Of a stretch of DNA of 64,000 bases, positions 1-9,739 are shown in pieces (the first letter of the stretch is position 1; each line of letters opens with the position of its first letter). This DNA is from Vibrio fluminensis (lineage in GTDB: Bacteria; Pseudomonadota; Gammaproteobacteria; Enterobacterales; Vibrionaceae). The position numbers were made by a program, and so were the translations under genes. Location: positions 117,781-181,780 of the forward strand of contig NZ_JADILO010000004.1 of NCBI RefSeq assembly GCF_015278125.1, read 5' to 3'. The notes beneath the pieces are model-generated. The model had not been told where the DNA came from and did not search any database. It saw nothing but the letters and a program-made list of their open reading frames with translations.

Positions 1-1863
1 AGGGCTAACAATTAAATCTTTACTCTGTACACGCACTAAGCTATGCCAAGAGCCTAATAATAATGATTCAGGATCTTGCGCATCCTCTAAACAAAAGCTA
101 TTTCTAAATTCATTATTAATCAAACCAAATGGCTGACCATAGTGGGAAAGAAGCTGCTGGTCGGATGAATATTGGGTTAATCCTGCGGTGGATGTTAACC
201 ATATTCCCGTACTATTTTTAACCAGACATTGAGGGCTAATATTCTCATCAACCATCGCAATTGGCTGGACCGAGAAGGTGTTCAAATCGATCACGTTGAT
301 ACCGTAATTGCTCGCGATCCAAATCTGTTGTTCACTTCCTTCCATCAAACTGTGAACAGAACCGAATTTGTCACTTTGGGGCACATATTTGAGCTGGCCT
401 TTTTGCAGCAAGTATATGCCTCTTTCAGTACCTAAAACCAAATCCCCACCGCTCGACATCAGCATACGTTTTAGTTGTACATGGGTGTTGACGTTACTTT
501 GCCACTGTTGCGCTATAAGCTTTATCTGCGAAGTTTTTGAATTAAAGCACCAGATATACTCACTATTGGCAATCCAAATGTTACCGTTACTATCGCTCGC
601 TAAATGGGTGACTTGTTGACCACTAAACGGGGCATCCAAAGATGGTGTTTCAAGCCTTTCTCCAGTCAGAGCATCAAGCACTATGATGCCCTGATTCGTT
701 GCTAACCAAACCTTGCCATCACGTTCCAAAATATCATGCGCACGCGCACTGTTGAGTCGTTCCATTTGATGCTCCCGACCCACAAACAAGCGATAAAAAC
801 CATCCTCTTTACTCATCCAATAACCGCGCTTACTTTTCATTACAACGAGGTTTTCGATCAGATTATGATTGTGATCTTGGGTCAAATCTTGAGTAGGGAA
901 ACGCTCAAATTTTTTACCAAACAATGAGTAATATTGAATGCCTTTATTTGTCGCAATCCACATGCCGCCACGATTGTCATTAATCAATGAATATACGCGG
1001 CGCCCCGTTAGCGTGTAACCTGCATCCTTCTCTCCAGAATGCTTCTCCATTTCACCACTAATAAAAGAATAGATATACAACCCGCTTTTGGTGCCGATCC
1101 AATAAGAATCAGCGGTTTCCGCAATACTTATTACATTGGGAGAAGGGATAATAAACTTAGGCTTTGAAGTATTGTTAATGTCGTAAACAATCGCGCCTTT
1201 GCGTGAACCCAGAACAAGCTCTCTTCGCGTGGTAGAGTAATAAAGTTTATCTATCCCATTACCAAGAGAGCGCGGAACATGGCGAAAGCCCGCACTTTCT
1301 GAGACGAAAACACCATTAACCGTGGCCAAAACCCAACGGGTTTTCAAGAAGATCGCATCGTTAATGGTTAAATTGAGCGATTCGTTGTAACGGTATAGCT
1401 CCATTAAGGAGTAACTACTTAACTCCCCGTCTTCGACTCGATAAGTATGAAAATGCGCATCATCAGAAAGCCAAATATAGTCGCCACTGGCACCCATATT
1501 GACGATTTCGTTACCAGCAGGAAGCTCGAACACCAGCTCGCGTTGACTGTAAGAGCTAGAGCGATAAACACGGTTGTCATCAAACGTCCAGAAAAAGTCA
1601 CCGCTTACTGTCACTTGCTCGGTAGTATATGGCAGGACAGACCCCGTCTTAGGTGAAACGGTGTGGCCATCAAAAAACAAAACTTTGTCGCGGACATCGT
1701 GAATCCAAAGTCCGCCAGTAGAAGAGAGGAATAGTTGCTTTGCGGCAAACACTTGCCCTTGACTCTCGCTAGGCAGTGGGTAAAACACTGAAGGCGAAGA
1801 ATCAAAAGCGTAAACTATCCGTGTTACGAAAAAGAACAACGTAACCCAAAAGGTGCGTTTCAC
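1..1863 (-). CDS. Two-component-type beta-propeller sensor, N-terminal part (runs off left edge)
   Basis: An uninterrupted reading frame of 621 codons runs from a GTG at 1863 to the first base of the window, so the 3' end is missing. An AGGA lies about 9 nt before the GTG. The N-terminus looks like a signal peptide (KRTFWVTLFFFVTRIVYAF). The rest is a repeated propeller with blades carrying motifs such as MWIATNKGIQYYS, VWLATNQGIIVLD, NIWIANSEYIW and IWIASNYGINVID. This pattern is typical of the periplasmic Reg_prop domain. In that family such a domain usually precedes a membrane segment and a cytoplasmic histidine kinase, hybrid kinase, GGDEF or HTH output. The output is outside the window, so the signalling type and ligand are unknown. 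The gene is convergent with nothing; znuA lies upstream on the same strand, behind a terminator. Confidence 0.8.
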   Translation of the reverse strand, partial: MKRTFWVTLFFFVTRIVYAFDSSPSVFYPLPSESQGQVFAAKQLFLSSTGGLWIHDVRDKVLFFDGHTVSPKTGSVLPYTTEQVTVSGDFFWTFDDNRVYRSSSYSQRELVFELPAGNEIVNMGASGDYIWLSDDAHFHTYRVEDGELSSYSLMELYRYNESLNLTINDAIFLKTRWVLATVNGVFVSESAGFRHVPRSLGNGIDKLYYSTTRRELVLGSRKGAIVYDINNTSKPKFIIPSPNVISIAETADSYWIGTKSGLYIYSFISGEMEKHSGEKDAGYTLTGRRVYSLINDNRGGMWIATNKGIQYYSLFGKKFERFPTQDLTQDHNHNLIENLVVMKSKRGYWMSKEDGFYRLFVGREHQMERLNSARAHDILERDGKVWLATNQGIIVLDALTGERLETPSLDAPFSGQQVTHLASDSNGNIWIANSEYIWCFNSKTSQIKLIAQQWQSNVNTHVQLKRMLMSSGGDLVLGTERGIYLLQKGQLKYVPQSDKFGSVHSLMEGSEQQIWIASNYGINVIDLNTFSVQPIAMVDENISPQCLVKNSTGIWLTSTAGLTQYSSDQQLLSHYGQPFGLINNEFRNSFCLEDAQDPESLLLGSWHSLVRVQSKDLIVSP

Positions 1864-1885
1864 TAACCAATCCTTAAAGCATAAA

Positions 1886-1925
1886 AAAGCCAACAATGGG
1901 CGCGTTAGCTTTTGCGCCCATTGTT
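1886..1925 (-). terminator. Rho-independent terminator after znuA
   Basis: A perfect 12-bp inverted repeat (arms 1892-1903 and 1914-1925, 10-nt loop) is followed on the minus strand by GGCTTTTTT. It ends znuA transcription before the propeller-sensor gene. Confidence 0.75.
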
Positions 1926-2012
1926 ACTAGTCTGCTTTATTCTATTGGATAAACGCCTAGTTGAATACTCAAACTATTGTGTTTACTAGAGTTCACGCAA
2001 TAAAAATTGAAT

Positions 2013-2906
2013 TTAGTTGCTTAAACAGTCAGAAAAACTGTGGGAGATCTGATCGATGAAAGTAAAATAACTGCCATCTTTCACTTCAATCGTCGATGCG
2101 ACAGGATCGAGTTCGCCAAGCTTGGCCTTACTGCCTCGCATTACTGATTTAATCACGGCTGGTGTAAATTGCGGCTCTGCAAACACACATTTGGCGTTCT
2201 CACTGCGTAATTCGCTACGAATTTTGATCAGCGTTTTTGCACCAGGCTTACGATCAGGTGTAACCGTAAAATGACCAAGATTGTTCAGTTGATAATCTTG
2301 TTCAAAGTAACCGTAAGCATCGTGGAACACATAATAACCTTGCTGTTTTACCGGCTCGAGTTGAGCTTTTATTTGCTCGTGTTTACTGCGGTATTGCTCG
2401 GCAAAACTCTTATAGTTACTTAGGTACGTTGCTGCATTTTCAGGATCATGTTCCGCCAGTTGTTTTGCAATCGCCTCTGCGGCTTGCAAGGTTGTCTCAT
2501 AACCGAGCCAAAAGTGTGGGTCATGGCTACCATGATCGTGACCATCATGATGATCGTGCCCTTCGTGGCTAAACTCACGTAGTTTCAAACCTTCAATTTT
2601 AGAAATTTCTAAAGCCTGACCTTTTTGTTCAATCGTGCCCGCAAGAAAAGGTTCCAAATCTTTACCAAACCAAATAACTAAGCTCGCATCTTTCACTTTC
2701 TTCACATCAGAAGGTTTCAACGCATAATCGTGAGGCGAAGCATTGGATTTTAAGAGTACATCTGGCTCGGCAACACCTAACATAATCTCATGAGTGATCA
2801 TTTGAATCGGTTTAATACTGGTCAAGACCTGCGGTTCTTGAGCGAGAGCAGCACCACTTATTGATGCCATTAATGGGGCAAATAAAAGAGCGAATTTAGT
2901 TTTCAT
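2013..2906 (-). CDS. znuA: Zinc ABC transporter periplasmic binding protein ZnuA
   Basis: ZnuA captures Zn2+ in the periplasm and delivers it to the ZnuB permease. The 297-aa protein has a signal peptide (about residues 1-22). It has the cluster A-I metal-binding layout: His59 in SPHDY, His131 in DPHFW and His195 in FHDAYGY match the three zinc ligands of the family. A histidine/aspartate-rich loop (about residues 114-131) just before His131 is typical of ZnuA rather than manganese-binding relatives. Cys240 and Cys294 could form the conserved disulfide. The gene is divergent from znuCB, with a Zur-like palindrome in the 82-bp gap, so zinc-repressed expression is likely. Confidence 0.96.
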   Translation of the reverse strand: MKTKFALLFAPLMASISGAALAQEPQVLTSIKPIQMITHEIMLGVAEPDVLLKSNASPHDYALKPSDVKKVKDASLVIWFGKDLEPFLAGTIEQKGQALEISKIEGLKLREFSHEGHDHHDGHDHGSHDPHFWLGYETTLQAAEAIAKQLAEHDPENAATYLSNYKSFAEQYRSKHEQIKAQLEPVKQQGYYVFHDAYGYFEQDYQLNNLGHFTVTPDRKPGAKTLIKIRSELRSENAKCVFAEPQFTPAVIKSVMRGSKAKLGELDPVASTIEVKDGSYFTFIDQISHSFSDCLSN

Positions 2907-2943
2907 TTGAGTAAAGCACGACTGTCTAGAATTAGTGAAGAAT

Positions 2944-2964
2944 AAATGTTACATTATAACATTA
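2944..2964. promoter_or_regulatory. Zur-like operator between znuA and znuC
   Basis: A 21-bp palindrome with half-sites AATGTTA (2945-2951) and TAACATT (2957-2963) around a 5-bp centre closely resembles the remembered E. coli Zur box (GAAATGTTATANTATAACATTTC). It sits between the two divergent zinc-uptake transcripts, about 25 bp from the znuC start. Binding by Zur is inferred. Confidence 0.8.
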
Positions 2965-2988
2965 GTCAATTGCAAATGAGTTCTATTC

Positions 2989-3774
2989 ATGACCGCGCTC
3001 ATCGAGCTATCCAATATCAATGTTCAGTTTGACGGACGACAAGTACTAGATAACGTCAGTTTGAGCATAAATAAAGGCGAAATCATTACTCTTGTTGGGC
3101 CTAATGGAGCGGGCAAATCAACCTTAGTAAAAGTTTTGCTTGGCTTACAAAAGCGCTATCAAGGCTCCATCATTAAACCAAAGAAACTCAAAATTGGTTA
3201 TGTTCCGCAAAAGCTGAAGTTGAACGAAACATTACCACTGGATGTTTCGCGTTTTTTACGCCTAGCGGGGCGCTTTAGCCAACAAGAAATTCAAGAAGCG
3301 TTAACTCTAACTGGCGCTCAGCATCTACTCCTTAGTGACATGCATGCTCTATCTGGCGGTGAAACTCAACGGGTGCTTTTAGCTCGCGCATTGCTACAAA
3401 GACCCGATTTATTGGTGTTAGATGAACCTGCACAAGGTGTCGATGTTCAAGGCCAAATTGACCTTTATGACCTAATAGATACAATTCGTCATCGCTTTAA
3501 CTGCGCGGTATTCATGGTTTCTCACGACTTACACTTGGTGATGGCAAAAACTGATCACGTCATTTGCTTGCATCACCATATTTGTTGTTCTGGTGCACCG
3601 GCAACCATCACTCAGCATCCGAAGTACATCGCATTATTCGGGGAAACCCGCCAAGAAAAACTGGCGTTTTACCATCATCAGCACGATCACCACCATCATG
3701 ACCTCGCTGGCCAACCCGTTGGTGGCACACGTTCAAGCTGTTCTCATCATTCACACGGTCATCATCATGATTGA
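2989..3774 (+). CDS. znuC: Zinc ABC transporter ATP-binding protein ZnuC
   Basis: This is the ATPase of the ZnuABC importer on the inner face of the inner membrane. The 261-aa protein shows Walker [10 protein letters not shown] (residues 37-45), signature LSGGETQR (121-128) and Walker B LLVLDEP (141-147). The C-terminal tail (about 225-261) is strongly histidine-rich, with runs such as [10 protein letters not shown], as in other ZnuC proteins, where it may bind or sense zinc. Its 3' end overlaps znuB by 8 bp, so the two are probably translationally coupled. Confidence 0.96.
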   Translation: MTALIELSNINVQFDGRQVLDNVSLSINKGEIITLVGPNGAGKSTLVKVLLGLQKRYQGSIIKPKKLKIGYVPQKLKLNETLPLDVSRFLRLAGRFSQQEIQEALTLTGAQHLLLSDMHALSGGETQRVLLARALLQRPDLLVLDEPAQGVDVQGQIDLYDLIDTIRHRFNCAVFMVSHDLHLVMAKTDHVICLHHHICCSGAPATITQHPKYIALFGETRQEKLAFYHHQHDHHHHDLAGQPVGGTRSSCSHHSHGHHHD

Positions 3775-4549
3775 GTTTTTACTTCCCTCTATTCTTGCCG
3801 GTCTAGGTATCGCTTTAATCGCAGGCCCCCTTGGCTCCTTTGTTGTTTGGCGAAAGATGGCCTATTTCGGCGATACTTTAGCGCATGCCTCATTAATGGG
3901 GTTGGCATTTGGTTTCTTATTTGACGTCAATTTGTATCTCGCACTTGTCGTATGCTGTCTCGTTCTTGCCGTCATTCTCGTAACGCTGCAAAGGCAGCAG
4001 GTTGTTGCTGCTGATACATTACTTGGTATTCTCGCGCACAGTGCCCTCTCACTGGGTTTGGTTGCCGTGAGTTTTCTCGATGATGTACGAATTGATTTGA
4101 TGAGTTACCTTTTTGGCGACCTACTGGCCGTCTCACCGCAAGATTTAATATTCATCTATTCAGGCGTTGTCGTGGTTGGTCTTATTTTAATGCTATTTTG
4201 GCGCCCACTGCTTTCTACCACTATCAATGAAGAATTGGCGAGTGTCGAAGGTCATAATGTTGATTTAATGCGGCTTATTTTAATGCTGTTGGTTGGCTTG
4301 GTTATCGCTGTTGGGATGAAGTTTGTTGGTGCGCTAATTATCACCTCACTGTTAATTATCCCAGGCGCAACAGCAAGACGATTTGCGAGAACTCCTGAAC
4401 AGATGGCTTTGGTTGCTTCTGTTATTGGTATGATCGCGGTACTCGCCGGACTGAGCCTCTCTTGGCACTTCGATACCCCTGCAGGACCTTCAGTGGTGAT
4501 CAGTGCGGCAGCACTATTCTTGTTAAGTCAGTTTAAGAAAATTGCATAA
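3767..4549 (+). CDS. znuB: Zinc ABC transporter permease ZnuB
   Basis: ZnuB is the integral membrane subunit of the ZnuABC zinc importer. The frame stays open for 58 codons upstream inside znuC. The ATG at 3767 gives 260 aa beginning [12 protein letters not shown], the usual N-terminus and length of the family, so it is chosen. The overlap with the znuC stop is 8 bp and there is no separate strong ribosome binding site, which suggests coupled translation. The protein has many hydrophobic segments with the ABC-3 permease pattern, including [13 protein letters not shown] near residue 45 and [17 protein letters not shown] in the last third. A strong terminator follows. Confidence 0.95.
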   Translation: MIEFLLPSILAGLGIALIAGPLGSFVVWRKMAYFGDTLAHASLMGLAFGFLFDVNLYLALVVCCLVLAVILVTLQRQQVVAADTLLGILAHSALSLGLVAVSFLDDVRIDLMSYLFGDLLAVSPQDLIFIYSGVVVVGLILMLFWRPLLSTTINEELASVEGHNVDLMRLILMLLVGLVIAVGMKFVGALIITSLLIIPGATARRFARTPEQMALVASVIGMIAVLAGLSLSWHFDTPAGPSVVISAAALFLLSQFKKIA

Positions 4550-4550
4550 A

Positions 4551-4578
4551 AAAACGGCTTCCTTCGGGAAGCCGTTTT
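4551..4578. terminator. Bidirectional terminator between znuB and purF
   Basis: A 12-bp stem (4551-4562 with 4567-4578) closed by a TTCG tetraloop has an A-run on one side and a T-run on the other. It can stop both znuCB (plus) and cvpA-purF (minus). Confidence 0.85.
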
Positions 4579-4639
4579 GTATTAACCAACTGAGTTATTA
4601 TTTCTTTTCAATACAACAGCCTCAAAACTCGGCTAAGAG

Positions 4640-6154
4640 CTATGCACCTTCGTTGTATAATTCTAAACTGGCTAAATCTTGTTGAATCTCAAGCTGAGTT
4701 TTTGCGTCGTCGCTTCGCAACGATTCAAGATACTCTAGGTATTGCTGGGTAATATCGCCTGTCACGTATTCACCGCTGAAGACTGACGTTTCAAATTTGG
4801 TGATATCCGTATTGCCAGAACCTACTGCTGCGACTAAATCTTCTAAAGTTTGGAAAATCAGTTCATCAGCACCAATTTGTTTACAGATTTGTTCGTTATC
4901 ACGACCGTGAGCAATCAGCTCATTGGCACTTGGCATATCAATACCGTACACATTCGGGAAACGAATCTCTGGTGCAGCTGACACCATAAATACTTTCTTC
5001 GCACCAGAATCACGTGCCATTTCAATAATCTGTTCTGACGTCGTGCCACGAACAATCGAGTCGTCGACAAGCAGCACATTCTTATCTTTAAACTCTGAGC
5101 GAATGGCGTTGAGCTTGCGACGCACTGATTTCTTACGTTGCTGTTGTCCTGGCATGATAAAGGTACGACCAACATAGCGGTTCTTTACAAAACCTTGGCG
5201 GTAAGGCGCATCAATCGCCTGAGCAATTTGCAGCGCGATATCACATGATGTTTCTGGGATAGGAATGACCACATCAATATCAAGATGGCTGTACTCATCA
5301 CGAATACGTTCACCGAGTTTTTTACCCATTTCGACACGTGCTGCGTAAACAGAAATCTTATCAATAAATGAATCTGGACGAGCAAAGTACACATACTCGA
5401 ACATACAAGGGTTAAGCTGTGGGTTGTCGGCACACTGTTGAGTGTGCAACTGGCCATCAAACGTCGCATAAACCGCTTCGCCCGGCGAGACATCACGAAC
5501 AAAATCAAAACCAACGGCATCTAGCGCCACTGATTCTGACGCCACCATATATTCCGTTCGTCCCTCGACTTCTCGCTTACCTAAGCACAAAGGACGAATT
5601 CCTTTTGGATCACGAAAAGCAACCATACCGTGGCCAATAATCATTGCCACAACGGCGTACGCGCCGCGGATAGTACGGTGAACATTCATGACTGCACGAA
5701 ACACGTCTTCTGCAGTCACCGTGCCTTTCACTGTATCTATTTCATGGGCGAGTACGTTAAGCAGAACTTCTGAATCAGAGGTGGTATTGAGGTGGCGACG
5801 ATCTTTAGCGAAAAGTTTTTCACGCACGTCGTTAGCGTTGGTGAGATTGCCGTTGTGGGCGAGAGAGATACCGAATGGAGAGTTTACGTAGAAAGGTTGA
5901 GCTTCTGAGGCACTGGAACTGCCTGCGGTTGGGTAACGTACATGTCCTATTCCGACGTCACCTTGCAACCTTTGCATGTGTCTCGCCTCAAACACATCCT
6001 TGACTAAACCGTTCGCCTTACGCAGACGAAAACGATTGCTTTCTATGGTACAAATACCGGCGGCATCTTGGCCACGGTGCTGCAATACAGTCAAAGCGTC
6101 ATAGATAGACTGATTAACAGGCGTTGTGCCCACGATTCCAACAATACCACACAT
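4640..6154 (-). CDS. purF: Amidophosphoribosyltransferase PurF
   Basis: PurF catalyses the first committed step of de novo purine synthesis, moving the glutamine amide nitrogen onto PRPP to form phosphoribosylamine. The 504-aa protein begins MCGIVGIVG, where Cys2 becomes the N-terminal nucleophile of the class II glutaminase domain (about 1-235). The second half is a phosphoribosyltransferase domain with the PRPP loop [14 protein letters not shown]. Length matches the E. coli enzyme. It lies 35 bp downstream of cvpA and is probably co-transcribed with it under the PurR box before cvpA. Confidence 0.97.
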   Translation of the reverse strand: MCGIVGIVGTTPVNQSIYDALTVLQHRGQDAAGICTIESNRFRLRKANGLVKDVFEARHMQRLQGDVGIGHVRYPTAGSSSASEAQPFYVNSPFGISLAHNGNLTNANDVREKLFAKDRRHLNTTSDSEVLLNVLAHEIDTVKGTVTAEDVFRAVMNVHRTIRGAYAVVAMIIGHGMVAFRDPKGIRPLCLGKREVEGRTEYMVASESVALDAVGFDFVRDVSPGEAVYATFDGQLHTQQCADNPQLNPCMFEYVYFARPDSFIDKISVYAARVEMGKKLGERIRDEYSHLDIDVVIPIPETSCDIALQIAQAIDAPYRQGFVKNRYVGRTFIMPGQQQRKKSVRRKLNAIRSEFKDKNVLLVDDSIVRGTTSEQIIEMARDSGAKKVFMVSAAPEIRFPNVYGIDMPSANELIAHGRDNEQICKQIGADELIFQTLEDLVAAVGSGNTDITKFETSVFSGEYVTGDITQQYLEYLESLRSDDAKTQLEIQQDLASLELYNEGA

Positions 6155-6189
6155 GTCCTAACCCTCGATTTGCGACAATGGCTGGCGCG

Positions 6190-6681
6190 TTAAATCGCGC
6201 CAGATAAGAAACTCGATGATGCTTGTAGGTGTTCGAAAAACGGCTCAATGATCAATTTGAAATGAGGAACTAACTCGGAAGCTGTCCACCATTCGCTTTG
6301 ATTGAACGTGGTGAAGGTATCGACAAAGAACAATACTGCCGCAACGATTAATACGCCACGCAATCCGCCAAAGACAATCCCTAGCACTCGGTCTGTACCC
6401 GACAAACCCGTTTTCTGGATCAACTGCCCTATTACATAGTTAACCAACGCACCTACAATCAGCGTGGCAACAAAGAGAGCAGCGATGGCTGCGCCATTAC
6501 GAAACATTTCGTCTTCGATTTTGGTGAAGTACACCGCTAAACGCGAGTAGTACTGACTGGCGATAAAAAAAGCGCCAAACCAAATAACCAGAGACAAAGC
6601 TTCTTTAGCGAAACCACGAACTAAGCTGATTAATGCCGATAGGCCAATCACACTCAAAATAACAATATCTAACCAATTCAT
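6190..6681 (-). CDS. cvpA: CvpA family inner-membrane protein
   Basis: This 163-aa protein has about four hydrophobic segments (approximately residues 5-22, 28-46, 65-85 and 100-120) and the conserved start MNWLDIVILSVIGLSALISL. CvpA was named for colicin V production in E. coli and has been linked to envelope homeostasis; its molecular activity is not settled. It is the first gene after the PurR box and is paired with purF, as in E. coli. Confidence 0.93.
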   Translation of the reverse strand: MNWLDIVILSVIGLSALISLVRGFAKEALSLVIWFGAFFIASQYYSRLAVYFTKIEDEMFRNGAAIAALFVATLIVGALVNYVIGQLIQKTGLSGTDRVLGIVFGGLRGVLIVAAVLFFVDTFTTFNQSEWWTASELVPHFKLIIEPFFEHLQASSSFLSGAI

Positions 6682-6729
6682 GTGTATTCACATCTTCAGT
6701 TGGCGCGCATTTTAACAGAAAAAACGGCG

Positions 6730-6745
6730 ACGCAAACGTTTTCTT
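6730..6745 (-). promoter_or_regulatory. PurR operator upstream of cvpA-purF
   Basis: ACGCAAACGTTTTCTT matches the 16-bp PurR consensus ACGCAAACGTTTNCNT as I recall it. It overlaps the last codons of dedD and lies 49 bp before the cvpA start, so cvpA-purF should have its own purine-repressed promoter. A read-through contribution from dedD is still possible. Confidence 0.85.
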
Positions 6746-7280
6746 AAGGATTTAGTGGTTTAAATTTAAGCAATCGACCTTTTGAGCCGGTTATTTTTTC
6801 CAGCTCCGCGATCTGACGCTCTAGTTTATTTTTTGACACATCTGGGCCAATTATCACTCGAGTGAAACCATTATCGAGCTTGGTATGTGCCTGGTAGCCA
6901 CGCTTTTGCAGGTCTTTAACTACATTAGCAGCATTGTCCGCATTCTTAAGTGCCATCAATTGGATGATCCACGCGCTTTCTTGATATTGATTGCGCTCAG
7001 GCACTTCTTTCTCGACCACTGCGACAACTTCTGCCTCTTCAGGCTGACTTTTATCCACCACCACTTCAACGGGTGTCGGTGGCAAAGATGCGCTGTCATC
7101 TTCTGGTGCGAGGACCTCGAAAGACTCAACATCGCTGTCGAGTTCTGGCTTAATTGGAATACTTGCCGTCTCTTCCTTGTAATGTGCTTTTTGGCCATCA
7201 AGGACATCAGGCAGCACGATCACTCCAATAGAAACTAAAATGATGGTGCCCACTAAACGATTTTGGAACTTACTTGCCAT
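6744..7280 (-). CDS. dedD: SPOR-domain cell-division protein DedD
   Basis: DedD is a bitopic inner-membrane protein that goes to the division septum by binding denuded peptidoglycan. The 178-aa protein has one N-terminal transmembrane helix (about residues 8-26). A low-complexity acidic/proline linker follows (about 35-95). A C-terminal SPOR domain (about 100-176) includes WIIQLMALKNADNAANVVKDL and GFTRVIIGP. Its ATG follows the folC stop codon directly, and its Shine-Dalgarno GGAG lies in the last folC codons, so translation is probably coupled. Confidence 0.9.
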   Translation of the reverse strand: MASKFQNRLVGTIILVSIGVIVLPDVLDGQKAHYKEETASIPIKPELDSDVESFEVLAPEDDSASLPPTPVEVVVDKSQPEEAEVVAVVEKEVPERNQYQESAWIIQLMALKNADNAANVVKDLQKRGYQAHTKLDNGFTRVIIGPDVSKNKLERQIAELEKITGSKGRLLKFKPLNP

Positions 7281-8546
7281 TTATTCTCCTTTTGTCTGCC
7301 AGTGTTCAAGCACTTCACCAACAGTATGGAATGAACCGACAACGATAATGACATCTTCTGCTTTCGCTTGTGTCATTGCGGCATCAAATGCTTCGACCGG
7401 GGATGAATATTGCACCTGCTTTTCTGGTAAGAACTGACATAACTCGGCAGCCTCTGCCGCTCTTGGTCCAGTCAATGAAGCGGGATACCATGCACTCGCT
7501 AGCGGCGACAAAATCTCTAGAGTCGATTTAATGTCTTTATCGTGCAGCATTGCAACGACCATATGAATGGTTTTATTGGCGTATTGCTGCTCAACACGTT
7601 CTACAAGGTATTGGGCCGAATGAGGGTTGTGCGCAACATCCAGCAGCACGATTGGCTGTTGATGGATGATCTGCATCCGCCCAGGTAACGTCGCGTTATT
7701 TAAACCATTAACGATGTTAACGTCGCTGATATCAAGGTTCGCTGTCGCAAGAGCCATTAATGCTGTGGCCGCATTAGGTAGAGGTAAACTTGGTACCGGC
7801 AAGGCATCCAGCTGGTAAGAGCCATGGGTCCAACACCAAGTGCTATTCTCCGTGAGCTCATAGTTGTATTGAATACCGACTTGATATAGTTCAGCTTGAA
7901 TGTCATCTGCATGAGCTGCGACTGTCGCTGGTGCTTTAGGTTGCCCACAAATTGCTGGTTTACCGCTGCGGAAAATCCCGGCTTTCTCATAGCCAATCAC
8001 ATTGATATCGTCACCTAGCCAGTCGACATGATCGATCGCTAAACTGGTGATTACCGAAACATCGTGATCAACTACATTGGTGGCATCTAGGCGACCACCA
8101 AGACCGACTTCAAGTAGCACCACATCGACTTTTTCGGTTTGGAATAGGCGCAAAGCTGCCAAAGTGCCATATTCAAACAAGCTTAAACTGATATCACCGC
8201 GCTGCTTTTCAATGAAGTCGAAAGCTTGGGTATGTTTCTCGTCACTCAAGTCCTCACCATTAACGCGCACACGTTCGTTATAGCGAATAAGATGGGGTGA
8301 GCTGTAAACACCAACTGAATAACCCGCATCAAGCAGAATAGCTTCCATCAAGGCACAGGTAGAACCCTTGCCATTGGTTCCGGCAACAGTGATAACGGTT
8401 GGAGCAGGTTTGATCAAATTGGCTTGTTTAGCGACCGCTTGGACGCGATCTAAGCCGAGGTCGATTGCTGAAGTGTGTATATTTGCTAAATAATCAAGCC
8501 ACATCGCGAGTGGAGATGTGGCTTGAGGAATAAGAGTCTGACTCAT
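7281..8546 (-). CDS. folC: Bifunctional dihydrofolate synthase / folylpolyglutamate synthase FolC
   Basis: FolC adds glutamate to dihydropteroate and extends folate polyglutamate tails, using ATP. The 421-aa protein has the Mur-ligase-type P-loop TVAGTNGKGST near residue 55 and a conserved TSLAIDHVDWLG segment in the central domain. A C-terminal ligase domain begins around 290, with LLDVAHNPHSAQYLV. It lies between accD (43 bp upstream) and dedD (adjacent), the same order as in E. coli. Confidence 0.96.
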   Translation of the reverse strand: MSQTLIPQATSPLAMWLDYLANIHTSAIDLGLDRVQAVAKQANLIKPAPTVITVAGTNGKGSTCALMEAILLDAGYSVGVYSSPHLIRYNERVRVNGEDLSDEKHTQAFDFIEKQRGDISLSLFEYGTLAALRLFQTEKVDVVLLEVGLGGRLDATNVVDHDVSVITSLAIDHVDWLGDDINVIGYEKAGIFRSGKPAICGQPKAPATVAAHADDIQAELYQVGIQYNYELTENSTWCWTHGSYQLDALPVPSLPLPNAATALMALATANLDISDVNIVNGLNNATLPGRMQIIHQQPIVLLDVAHNPHSAQYLVERVEQQYANKTIHMVVAMLHDKDIKSTLEILSPLASAWYPASLTGPRAAEAAELCQFLPEKQVQYSSPVEAFDAAMTQAKAEDVIIVVGSFHTVGEVLEHWQTKGE

Positions 8547-8589
8547 CTAACTTTAACCAATAATTCCGTGGTTGTTTGTTAGGGGTACT

Positions 8590-9516
8590 TTAACCTTTTT
8601 CGTCAACTTCTGGTACAGAATACTCAGCTTCTTGCGGAGAATCATTCACAGAAACGACAAGTGGTGACGCTGAATTAGTCAGTTTTGCTAGCATGCTACT
8701 AACACGTTGACGCATTTCGCGACGGTCAACGATCATATCAATCGCACCATGTTCAAGCAGGAATTCACTGCGTTGGAAACCTTCAGGAAGGTCTTCACGT
8801 ACAGTTTGCTCGATTACACGACGGCCAGCGAAGCCAATCAGTGCCTTAGGCTCACCAATATTGATATCACCCAGCATGGCAAGACTTGCTGATACACCAC
8901 CCATAGTTGGGTCAGTCATTACCGAGATGAATGGTAGACCTTTTTGTGAAAGGCGCTCTAAAGCAGCACTGGTTTTCGCCATTTGCATGAGAGACATAAG
9001 AGCCTCTTGCATGCGCGCACCACCACTGGCAGAAAAACAAACCAAACCACAATTGTTTTCCATTGCAGCTTCTACCGCTTTAACAAAGCGAGCACCAACA
9101 ACAGAACCCATTGAGCCACCCATAAACGAGAACTCAAAAGCACAAGCTACCACTGGGATACCGATGACTTCACCTTGCATCACCACAAGAGCATCTTTCT
9201 CACCACTGCTCTTTTGTGCAGCAGAGATACGATCTTTATAACGTTTTGAGTCTTTAAACTTCAGTTTATCTTGTGGCTCTAAATCGTTTGCAAGTTCGAC
9301 ACGGTTTGTTTCATCCAAAAATGTTTCCAAACGACGACGCGCTTTCATACGCATGTGATGGTCACATTTTGGACATACTTCTAGGTTACGCTCTAGTTCA
9401 GCATGGTAAAGCACTTGCTCACATGAAGTACATTTAGTCCAAACACCTTCAGGGATAGATGCTTTACGAGAACTTACGATATTGCTTTTTTCTAAAATCT
9501 TTTCAAGCCAACTCAT
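8590..9516 (-). CDS. accD: Acetyl-CoA carboxylase carboxyltransferase subunit beta AccD
   Basis: AccD and AccA form the carboxyltransferase that makes malonyl-CoA, the committed step of fatty acid synthesis. The ATG at 9516 (protein [11 protein letters not shown], 308 aa) is chosen because the family starts this way; an in-frame start 33 nt upstream has no family support. A four-cysteine zinc finger (Cys29, Cys32, Cys48, Cys51) precedes the crotonase-like domain. That domain carries [12 protein letters not shown] and [10 protein letters not shown], the oxyanion-forming glycine-rich segments. The 223-bp leader before the gene holds an inverted repeat at 9670-9705. Confidence 0.96.
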   Translation of the reverse strand: MSWLEKILEKSNIVSSRKASIPEGVWTKCTSCEQVLYHAELERNLEVCPKCDHHMRMKARRRLETFLDETNRVELANDLEPQDKLKFKDSKRYKDRISAAQKSSGEKDALVVMQGEVIGIPVVACAFEFSFMGGSMGSVVGARFVKAVEAAMENNCGLVCFSASGGARMQEALMSLMQMAKTSAALERLSQKGLPFISVMTDPTMGGVSASLAMLGDINIGEPKALIGFAGRRVIEQTVREDLPEGFQRSEFLLEHGAIDMIVDRREMRQRVSSMLAKLTNSASPLVVSVNDSPQEAEYSVPEVDEKG

Positions 9517-9669
9517 GGAAGACCTTTTCTCTATCAATCTTCCGCACAAGGCGAAAGATATAAAATCTGAATTTATGCGTGAGGATTAAAGCATATAAAA
9601 TGCCAAGTGTAGACAAAAAACTGGTTGTACCTATTTTTGTTACCCTATCCCAATGCGGCGTTCGACTAT

Positions 9670-9705
9670 CTCGTTAGCGCATCAGTAACACTCTGACCTA
9701 ACGAG
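9670..9705. other. Nested inverted repeat in the accD leader
   Basis: CTCGTTAG (9670-9677) pairs with CTAACGAG (9698-9705), and TCAG/CTGA pair again inside the loop. It lies in the 223-bp truA-accD gap, about 155-190 nt before the accD start. No T-run follows on either strand, so it is not a standard terminator. It could be an RNA leader structure or an operator; the role is unknown. Confidence 0.4.
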
Positions 9706-9739
9706 GTATTACTCTTATTTCTGAACCAATTACTATAAA

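Noticed and set aside
3593..3766. Upstream extension of znuB inside znuC
   Set aside because: The ZnuB family starts at MIEFLLPS; the extension is znuC read in another frame.
5185..5520. 111-codon minus-strand frame within purF
   Set aside because: It lies in another frame of an intact, conserved purF and has no family features.
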